Part shown: positions 14,960-20,261 of the stretch, one piece after another
Layout: every line of letters begins with the position of its first letter
Position numbering within the stretch: the first letter of the stretch is position 1
Assembly: GCA_964562375.1 (NCBI GenBank)
Contig: CAZLSW010000059.1
Coordinates: 1-20,261, forward strand
Length of the DNA: 20,261 bases
Source of the DNA: JAJPXC01 sp964562375
Lineage (GTDB): Bacteria > Bacteroidota > Bacteroidia > Bacteroidales > Muribaculaceae
Direction of reading: 5' to 3'
Notes under the pieces: generated by a model
The model's database searches: none
What the model saw: the letters and a program-made list of their open reading frames with translations, nothing else
What the model was told of the DNA's origin: nothing
Translations under genes and position numbers: made by a program

Positions 14960-15763
14960 CTATATGTAAACTATGGGATTTTTTTCTTTCTGAGAATACG
15001 TGACTGCAAAGTTAGGAATTTTTTCTCTAATTATTTGATAAAAAATTTCTTTTGTGCACTCTTCGCTCTCAAAATGGCCGATATCGATGAGAAAAATCTC
15101 ATCAGAGTAGTCGCAGAAATCGTGGTAACGGGTGTCGGATGTGATGTAGGCCTGCGCCCCGGCGGCGATGGCCTGGGGAATGAACTCCGAGCCGGAGCCT
15201 CCACAAAGGGCCACGCGCGTTATAGGCTCGCTTTTGGGCATCGTGCAACGTACCACGGGCGAGTGACACACATGCTTCACACGGTCGACAAGCTCTACAG
15301 GGGAGATGGAGTAGGGGAGATCTCCCACCACTCCCAAGCCAACTCCCGACTCGGCTCCCGGTTTTTGCTCCAATACCCTTAAGTCCCTAAGCCCGAGCAA
15401 TCGGGCGAGGGTATAAGAGACGCCGCCGGGAGTGTTGTCAACCGACGTGTGGCAGGCGTAGATGGCAACACCACAGCGGATGGCGTCAATGGCAGTGCGC
15501 TCTACACGTCCATTGCCGTTAAGTCGTTTCAACCCGCGGAAGATCAACGGATGATGCGCCACGATAAGGTTACAGCCCTTGTCAATGGCCTCGGAGACAA
15601 TCTCAGGGGTAACATCGACGCACAGAAGCGCACCGGTGCACTCCTGATCACCTCGGCCGATGATAAGCCCCGTGTTGTCCCAGGATTCTTGCAAGCCCGC
15701 AGGCGCGAAGGCCTCCAAAGCTTCTACAATATCAGAGATTTTAGGCATGCCTTTATCCTTCAT
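14960..15763 (-). CDS. Nif3-like dinuclear metal-centre protein (YbgI/DUF34)
   Basis: A 267-residue member of the NIF3/DUF34 family, which forms hexameric rings with two metal ions per subunit. Metal-ligand regions are VAHHPLIFRGLKRL (His70, His71), HTSVDN (His105, Asp109) and, near the end, IGHFESE (His230, Glu234). The short bacterial form is seen, without the extra PII-like insert. Family function is not settled; GTP cyclohydrolase-I-like or metallochaperone roles have been proposed. The chosen ATG overlaps the aspS stop as ATGA. The ATG five codons later gives MPKISDIVEALEAFAPAGLQ, closer to the family consensus start, and may be the true one. The zinc-ribbon gene follows directly, a pairing often seen in Bacteroidetes. 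Confidence 0.93.
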   Translation of the reverse strand: MKDKGMPKISDIVEALEAFAPAGLQESWDNTGLIIGRGDQECTGALLCVDVTPEIVSEAIDKGCNLIVAHHPLIFRGLKRLNGNGRVERTAIDAIRCGVAIYACHTSVDNTPGGVSYTLARLLGLRDLRVLEQKPGAESGVGLGVVGDLPYSISPVELVDRVKHVCHSPVVRCTMPKSEPITRVALCGGSGSEFIPQAIAAGAQAYITSDTRYHDFCDYSDEIFLIDIGHFESEECTKEIFYQIIREKIPNFAVTYSQKEKNPIVYI

Positions 15764-15774
15764 CCTTTATCCTT
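15750..15774. repeat. 11-bp direct repeat across the aspS / nif3-like junction
   Basis: cctttatcctt occurs at 15750-15760 and 15764-15774, a 14-nt period. Read on the coding strand, one copy encodes the last residues of AspRS (DKDKG) and the other the first residues of the Nif3-like protein (MKDKG). The stop and start codons lie between them. Confidence 0.85.
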
Positions 15775-17532
15775 ATCTTGAGGTAAAACCTCAAGATTCA
15801 GCTCATCGAGCTGCTTTTGGTCGAGTGGAGCGGGAGCGTCGAGCATCACGTCACGGCCCGAGTTGTTCTTGGGGAAAGCGATGCAGTCGCGAATGGAATC
15901 CAAGCCAGCGAACAGCGATACCCAGCGATCGAGGCCGTAGGCCAGTCCACCGTGAGGCGGCGCGCCAAACTTGAACGCGTTCATCAGGAAGCCAAACTGC
16001 TCCTGTGCCTTCTCGGGGGTGAAACCGAGGATCTCGAACATTTTGGCTTGAAGCGCGCTGTCGTGGATACGAATGGAGCCGCCTCCAACCTCTACACCGT
16101 TGACAACCATGTCGTAGGCGTCGGCCCGCACGGCCGCTGGGTCGGTGTCGAGCAATGGGATATCCTCGTCCTTGGGATGGGTGAAGGGATGGTGCATAGC
16201 CATCAGGCGCTGCTCCTCGTCGCTCCACTCAAACATCGGGAAGTCGACAACCCAAAGGCATGAGAACTGGTTTTTGTCCCTCAATCCCAAGCGATTGCCC
16301 ATCTCCAAGCGTAGCTCGCAGAGCTGCTTGCGGGTCTTCATTGCATCGTCGCCCGAGAGGATGAGGATGAGATCGCCTGGCTCGGCGTTCATGGCCTTTT
16401 TAAGTGCCTGCAGGTCGTCCTGAGTGTAGAATTTGTCTACCGACGATTTCACATTGCCGTCGGCTTCAACTCGGGCATAAACCAAGCCCTTGGCGCCGAT
16501 TTGGGGCCGTTTTACGAATTCGGTCAACTGGTCCAATTGCTTACGGGTGTAGCTTGCGGCTCCCTTGGCGTTGATGCCGCCGATGTAGGCCGCGTTGTCA
16601 AACACCGCGAAGCCTTTACCTTGAAGAACGTCCATCAGTTCAACAAACTCCATTCCGAAACGTGTATCAGGCTTGTCACTGCCGTAGAGCCGCATGGCTT
16701 CCGACCACGGCATGCGGGGGAAAGGCTCGGTGAGCTCCACCCCGCACAGCTCCTTGAACAGGTGCTTGGCCATGCCTTCAAACAGTGAGATCACGTCCTC
16801 TTGCTCCACGAAGCTCATCTCGCAGTCAATCTGGGTGAACTCGGGTTGACGATCGGCACGCAGGTCCTCGTCACGGAAACATTTCACGATTTGGAAATAG
16901 CGGTCCATGCCCGATACCATAAGCAACTGTTTCAGCGTCTGAGGCGATTGGGGCAGGGCGTAGAACTGGCCCGGATTCATACGCGAGGGCACCACGAAGT
17001 CGCGGGCGCCCTCAGGAGTGGAGCCAACAAGCATCGGGGTCTCGATTTCCAGGAAGCCCTTGGAATCCAAGTAGCGACGCACCTCCATTGTCATGCGGTG
17101 ACGCAGCTCAAGATTCTTGCGCACTGAAGGACGACGCAGGTCAAGGTAACGATAACGCATGCGCAGCTCGTCACCCCCGTCAGTGTCGTCCTCGATGGTG
17201 AAGGGAGGTATCTCGGAGGGATTCAGCACCTTAAAGTCGCGAGCTATAATCTCGATGTCGCCCGTGGGAAGGTTGGGGTTCTTGCTGGTGCGCTCGGCGA
17301 CAGTGCCAGTGATTTGCACCACATACTCTCGACCAAGCTCATGGTTGGCACGGTCGTTGAGGGCAGCGTCGGTGTCGTCGTTAAACACTATTTGGGTCAA
17401 GCCGTAGCGGTCGCGGAGGTCAACAAAAGTCATGCCTCCCATTTTACGCGCGCGTTGCACCCAGCCGGCGAGAGTTACCTCTTGGCCGGCGTCGCTCAGG
17501 CGGAGTTGTCCGCAGTTGTGTGTACGATACAT
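15760..17532 (-). CDS. aspS: Aspartate--tRNA ligase
   Basis: A 590-residue class II aminoacyl-tRNA synthetase that charges tRNA-Asp. Order of domains: N-terminal OB-fold anticodon-binding domain (MYRTHNCGQLRL... to about 105), catalytic core with motif 1 near 150-170, motif 2 as FRDEDLRADRQPEFTQID (219-236), the bacterial GAD-type insertion (about 285-410), and motif 3 as GGLAYGLDRW (528-537). The length is normal for bacterial AspRS. The ATG is well supported by the MYRTH start. The C-terminal DKDKG is encoded by a direct repeat and may be a species-specific add-on. It is the first gene of an operon with the Nif3-like and zinc-ribbon genes, with a TAACTTCG box 37 nt upstream. Confidence 0.97.
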   Translation of the reverse strand: MYRTHNCGQLRLSDAGQEVTLAGWVQRARKMGGMTFVDLRDRYGLTQIVFNDDTDAALNDRANHELGREYVVQITGTVAERTSKNPNLPTGDIEIIARDFKVLNPSEIPPFTIEDDTDGGDELRMRYRYLDLRRPSVRKNLELRHRMTMEVRRYLDSKGFLEIETPMLVGSTPEGARDFVVPSRMNPGQFYALPQSPQTLKQLLMVSGMDRYFQIVKCFRDEDLRADRQPEFTQIDCEMSFVEQEDVISLFEGMAKHLFKELCGVELTEPFPRMPWSEAMRLYGSDKPDTRFGMEFVELMDVLQGKGFAVFDNAAYIGGINAKGAASYTRKQLDQLTEFVKRPQIGAKGLVYARVEADGNVKSSVDKFYTQDDLQALKKAMNAEPGDLILILSGDDAMKTRKQLCELRLEMGNRLGLRDKNQFSCLWVVDFPMFEWSDEEQRLMAMHHPFTHPKDEDIPLLDTDPAAVRADAYDMVVNGVEVGGGSIRIHDSALQAKMFEILGFTPEKAQEQFGFLMNAFKFGAPPHGGLAYGLDRWVSLFAGLDSIRDCIAFPKNNSGRDVMLDAPAPLDQKQLDELNLEVLPQDKDKG

Positions 17533-17569
17533 TATATAATGTTTGCTTTTTGTGTTCTTAATGGATACG

Positions 17570-17577
17570 CGAAGTTA
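17570..17577 (-). promoter_or_regulatory. Candidate -7 box of the aspS operon
   Basis: TAACTTCG on the minus strand, a frequent variant of the Bacteroidetes -7 box, 37 nt before the ATG of aspS. At the expected -33 distance there is TTT rather than TTG. The AT-rich intergenic region (17533-17623) is shared with the divergent helicase gene, for which no convincing promoter box was found. Confidence 0.5.
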
Positions 17578-17623
17578 CGCAATTATCTTAAAACTTAAAA
17601 AATTATGTCGTTGTTATAATTTC

Positions 17624-19861
17624 ATGAAAGAAGAGGAAATGATCGACCGTCGGCTCTTGGGGTGGATTCACCGACAAGGGTGGCACGACCTGCGCGACAT
17701 ACAGCGCGAGGCTATCCCCGTGTTGCTCAACCCACAAGGCGATGTCGTGATCAAGGCATCAACGGCAGGAGGTAAAACCGAGGCGGCATTCCTGCCCATT
17801 CTCACCCGTCTTGCCCAATCCCAAGGCGACAACCCATTGGTAATCGCAGTGGCCCCATTGAAGGCTCTCATCAATGATCAGGCTCGTCGATTGGAGGACA
17901 TGGCCGAACCCCTGGGCATCAAGGTTACCGCTTGGCACGGCGACGCACCCCAATCAGGCAAAAACGAATTCCTGCGTCATCCCACGGAAGTGCTGCTCAT
18001 TACCCCTGAATCGCTTGAGGCTATCCTCTCGCGCCGTTCCCCATGGGCACGCAAAGCATTCCGCAACCTATTATATATAGTGGTCGACGAGCTCCACGCC
18101 TTCCAAGGCAACGAGCGAGGCACCCAGCTTCAACAACTAATGACCCGACTCGACATGATCGCGGGGCAACGCATCCCCCGCGTGGGTCTCTCGGCTACTA
18201 TTCCAACGCGGGGTTTCAACTCAGCTGGTACAACATCAGAAGGATGGAACTCCGACCGGCCCCAGTCGGAGACGTCAGAGAATACTCTCGTCATCCAAGG
18301 CTCCGAGAAACATCCAGTGCAGATTCTTGTCAAGGAAATCATCGCCGACGCCGACCATCAGCCCGAGCCGTTGATAGCACAAGACCTCTTCTCGCGCTTA
18401 CGTGGCTCCAACAACCTCGTGTTCACCAACTCCCGCAAGGATGCCGAAGCCTTCCGCGTTGCTCTTGGCGAGATATCACGTCAGCAGGGGGTGCCCGATG
18501 AGTTCCGCATACACCACGGCTCCCTTTCTCGCGCCGACCGCTCGGAGGTGGAACAGGAATTGCAGAAAGGCGAACGCCCAGTCACAGCCATCTGCACTGC
18601 ATCCATGGAATTAGGTGTGGACATAGGCAAGGTGAAATCTATCGCCCAAATCGGCACCGCACAGGACCCCGCATCGCTACGCCAACGTCTGGGAAGGTCG
18701 GGTAGGCGAGGGGAGCCCTCAATCCTCCGTGTTTACTCGGTCGACGAGGCACGCGACGATTACAAATACCACCTTCGAGCCAACCTCCTACAAAACATTG
18801 CCGTCATCGAGCTGCTACGCTCCCAGGACTGCCAAGCAATGGCCAAACCGTCGGCCGAAGCCAATCTCAGCGTTATCGTGCAGCAACTCCTGTCGCTTCT
18901 TGGCGAGCACGGCAGCTACTACGCATCCGAGGCTTTTATGACCCTCTGCCGAGGCGAGGGCGCATTCCCTTATCTGTCGGAAGAGGATTTCAACTCGCTT
19001 CTGACGCAGATGGAAAGCAAGCGACTGATAGCCCGAACCAACAGCGGACAAATCGTTGTGGCGCGTGAAGGAGAGCGCATGATGGGATCTCGCGACTTCT
19101 ATTCAGCCTTTACCACTCCGGCCGACTATACCATAGTCGACCGCACCTCCAAACGGGTAGTTGGAGCCGTGCAGTACAAGCCTTATTACGGCGAAGTGTT
19201 CATCCTTGCCGGCGAGAAATGGATTGTCGACGCGGTGGAGGAACGCTCGTCCACCGCTTGGGTATCCCAAACCCACTCCAAGGGCAAGATGATGTTTGAG
19301 GGCACTGGGCCTGAGACTTCGCCCACGGTCGTCCACAAAATGCGTGAAATCCTGTCCACAGAGCAGAAATTCCCTTACTTGGATCCCGCTACCGCAACAG
19401 CCGAGCAACTGGAATCGGCACGCCAATGGTATCGCGCTCACGCCCTCGACCAACAGCCATGGGTGCGTCAAGGAGACACCCTCGCCTGGCTCACCTGGGC
19501 CGGAATGAAAGCCAACCGCGTAATCGCAATGCTTGCCCACCAATACCTTGGCGTGAATCCACCCTATGACCATATCGCCGTCGCAGGTCTATCCCCTGAG
19601 CAAGTCGACATGCTCCGGAATATAGTAACGACAACGTATGCCCAGCATGGGAGGAACGCCCATCACCTCATCGCTCTTTCCTCCGAGCTCGCCTCATCCG
19701 TTCCCCGCGTCAAGAAAGAACGCGGCAAATGGGACCAGTATCTCCCCGACGACCTCCTCAACCGCCAGTACGCCGCCCAAAAGCTCGATTTCCAAGGTGC
19801 CATAAACGCCCTTTCAACATCCCTTTTAATAGAGGGTGAAGCGAAAAAACAAATAAAATGA
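17624..19861 (+). CDS. Lhr-like DEAD/DEAH-box ATP-dependent helicase
   Basis: A 745-residue superfamily 2 helicase. Motif I is AGGKTE (Gly50, Lys51, Thr52); motif II is DELH (155-158) in VVDELHAFQGNERGTQL, which is the Lhr-type wording; motif III is SAT (190-192); motif V is ASMELGVDIG; motif VI is QRLGRSGRRG (354-363). After the two RecA domains come a winged-helix-like part and an Lhr-core-like beta-rich part (VGAVQYKPYYGEVFILAGEKWIVD). No nuclease or other enzyme domain is fused. The open frame begins 27 codons upstream, but that part is unlike the family. ATG 17624 or ATG 17639 (after AGAGGA) is the likely start. An unusual 26-residue insert follows motif III. It could act in DNA repair or defence; no partner gene is adjacent on the same strand. 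Confidence 0.9.
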   Translation: MKEEEMIDRRLLGWIHRQGWHDLRDIQREAIPVLLNPQGDVVIKASTAGGKTEAAFLPILTRLAQSQGDNPLVIAVAPLKALINDQARRLEDMAEPLGIKVTAWHGDAPQSGKNEFLRHPTEVLLITPESLEAILSRRSPWARKAFRNLLYIVVDELHAFQGNERGTQLQQLMTRLDMIAGQRIPRVGLSATIPTRGFNSAGTTSEGWNSDRPQSETSENTLVIQGSEKHPVQILVKEIIADADHQPEPLIAQDLFSRLRGSNNLVFTNSRKDAEAFRVALGEISRQQGVPDEFRIHHGSLSRADRSEVEQELQKGERPVTAICTASMELGVDIGKVKSIAQIGTAQDPASLRQRLGRSGRRGEPSILRVYSVDEARDDYKYHLRANLLQNIAVIELLRSQDCQAMAKPSAEANLSVIVQQLLSLLGEHGSYYASEAFMTLCRGEGAFPYLSEEDFNSLLTQMESKRLIARTNSGQIVVAREGERMMGSRDFYSAFTTPADYTIVDRTSKRVVGAVQYKPYYGEVFILAGEKWIVDAVEERSSTAWVSQTHSKGKMMFEGTGPETSPTVVHKMREILSTEQKFPYLDPATATAEQLESARQWYRAHALDQQPWVRQGDTLAWLTWAGMKANRVIAMLAHQYLGVNPPYDHIAVAGLSPEQVDMLRNIVTTTYAQHGRNAHHLIALSSELASSVPRVKKERGKWDQYLPDDLLNRQYAAQKLDFQGAINALSTSLLIEGEAKKQIK
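18206..18283 (+). other. Possible in-frame repeat-derived segment in the helicase gene
   Basis: Codons for residues 195-220 (TRGFNSAGTTSEGWNSDRPQ and on) sit immediately after motif III, where Lhr relatives have an ordered helix and loop. The stretch is rich in Ser, Thr, Gly and Asn, and its DNA holds a 7-bp inverted repeat ctccgac-cggcccca-gtcggag (18250-18271). The frame is kept, and normal family sequence resumes at TLVIQGSEKHP. It may be a palindromic element captured in frame, or just a variable loop. Confidence 0.45.
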
Positions 19862-19882
19862 CCGTGATTCGGGAAAAAGTTG

Positions 19883-19890
19883 TATCTTTG
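19883..19890 (+). promoter_or_regulatory. Candidate -7 box of the ferredoxin gene
   Basis: TATCTTTG fits the Bacteroidetes -7 consensus and lies 40 nt before the ATG, just after the helicase stop codon. A clear -33 TTG at 19-21 nt is not seen. It indicates that the ferredoxin is transcribed on its own. Confidence 0.65.
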
Positions 19891-19930
19891 CCACGGTAAA
19901 ATCGTATAATATCTAAAACCAAACATTACT

Positions 19931-20101
19931 ATGGCTTACGTAATCACCGACAAATGCGTGGCTTGCGGCACTTGCGAGCCCGTCTGCCCTGTAGAGGCTA
20001 TCACTCCCGGCGACATCTACCACATCGATCCCGACACCTGCATCGAGTGCGGCTCCTGCGCTGAGGTTTGCCCCTCCGAGGCTATCATCCCCGGCGAATA
20101 A
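19931..20101 (+). CDS. 2[4Fe-4S] ferredoxin
   Basis: A 56-residue bacterial-type ferredoxin, a cytoplasmic electron carrier. Two CxxCxxCxxxCP cluster motifs are present: Cys9, 12, 15 and 19 (CVACGTCEPVCP) and Cys37, 40, 43 and 47 (CIECGSCAEVCP), all eight cysteines intact. Length and the symmetrical repeat agree with clostridial-type ferredoxins found in anaerobes. It is monocistronic by appearance, with a good -7 box upstream and a strong hairpin downstream. Likely partners in Bacteroidales include pyruvate:ferredoxin oxidoreductase and Rnf, but neither is in the window. Confidence 0.97.
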   Translation: MAYVITDKCVACGTCEPVCPVEAITPGDIYHIDPDTCIECGSCAEVCPSEAIIPGE

Positions 20102-20134
20102 TCCCCAGATAGGGATTTTCCCGGTAAACGACCA

Positions 20135-20170
20135 CAGGCCCCATCGGATTCCACGAATCCATGGGGCCTG
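20135..20170 (+). terminator. Strong hairpin after the ferredoxin gene
   Basis: caggccccat, one bulged c, ggattc, loop cac, then gaatccatggggcctg: a stem of 16 bp with one bulge, 34 nt after the stop codon. The sequence after it (cggccattatttct) is only modestly T-rich, so termination may be partial or the hairpin may stabilise the transcript. Confidence 0.65.
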
Positions 20171-20201
20171 CGGCCATTATTTCTAAAGAAAACCGAAGAA
20201 A

Positions 20202-20223
20202 AAATTGACTTATAGGTCAATTT
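20202..20223 (-). terminator. Inverted repeat, possible terminator for a gene entering from the right
   Basis: aaattgac-ttatag-gtcaattt is a perfect 8-bp inverted repeat. On the minus strand the stem runs into six T, which would suit a weak intrinsic terminator. An operator role is the alternative. Confidence 0.4.
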
Positions 20224-20261
20224 GCAGGATAAAATAAGGCTCAAAGCTTTTGCGGGAGCGG
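20210..20261 (-). CDS. Possible C-terminal end of a gene entering from the right edge
   Basis: One minus-strand frame is open from the right edge to a TAA at 20212-20210 and reads RSRKSFEPYFILQIDL. Sixteen codons are too few to name a family. The stop falls inside the inverted repeat at 20202-20223. It could equally be non-coding. Confidence 0.25.
   Translation of the reverse strand, partial: RSRKSFEPYFILQIDL

Noticed and set aside
14259..14969. 236-codon plus-strand frame opposite the zinc-ribbon gene
   Set aside because: Its Leu/Val-rich sequence mirrors the coiled coil on the other strand, while the minus-strand frame has an intact four-cysteine ribbon and correct operon spacing.

Overview
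The window looks like a chromosomal segment from a Bacteroidales bacterium, perhaps the Muribaculaceae. The family-level guess is inference. The evidence is several promoter -7 boxes of the Bacteroidetes type TAnnTTTG (and the variant TAACTTCG), few recognisable Shine-Dalgarno sites, a GH3/serine-hydrolase fusion protein, an AAA-ATPase-like (PF09820) gene, and short palindromic and tandem repeats at gene borders. I see no rRNA, tRNA, CRISPR array, integrase or transposase.

Layout. (1) 1-979: the first 235 codons of a PF09820 AAA-ATPase on the minus strand, followed by a 209-bp inverted-repeat element. (2) 979-8161: a minus-strand export operon read from a promoter/operator near 8100-8161. Its order is TetR regulator, TolC-like outer-membrane factor, lipoprotein membrane-fusion protein, tandem ABC ATPase, two ABC-2 permeases and a small one-helix protein. 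Five of the seven genes are joined by 4-8 bp overlaps. The order matches the E. coli cecR-ybhG-ybhF-ybhS-ybhR cluster with a TolC gene added, so this is a complete tripartite drug/cation-type efflux unit. (3) 8162-8346: a G-rich stretch and a three-copy 40-41 bp repeat. (4) 8347-9471: glycerate kinase (minus strand), divergent from (5) 9554-14042: a plus-strand pair, a secreted UshA-type 5'-nucleotidase and a NagZ-type GH3/beta-lactamase-fold fusion, both suited to envelope salvage. (6) 14142-17532: minus-strand operon aspS, Nif3-like metal protein, coiled-coil zinc-ribbon protein. (7) 17624-19861: an Lhr-like DEAD/DEAH helicase (plus strand). (8) 19931-20101: a 2[4Fe-4S] ferredoxin with its own promoter and a strong hairpin after it. 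The right edge may hold the last codons of a gene entering on the minus strand.

Most genes belong to known families. The less ordinary material is in the repeats: a palindrome inside the ABC ATPase linker that resembles the intergenic 40-bp repeat, a heptamer array of seven copies between the fusion-protein and ATPase genes, a duplicated 11-mer that encodes the end of AspRS and the start of the Nif3 protein, and a 26-codon Ser/Thr/Gly/Asn-rich palindrome-bearing stretch just after helicase motif III. Together they suggest a genome in which small repeats insert at gene borders and inside reading frames. I do not see a clear new multi-gene system.
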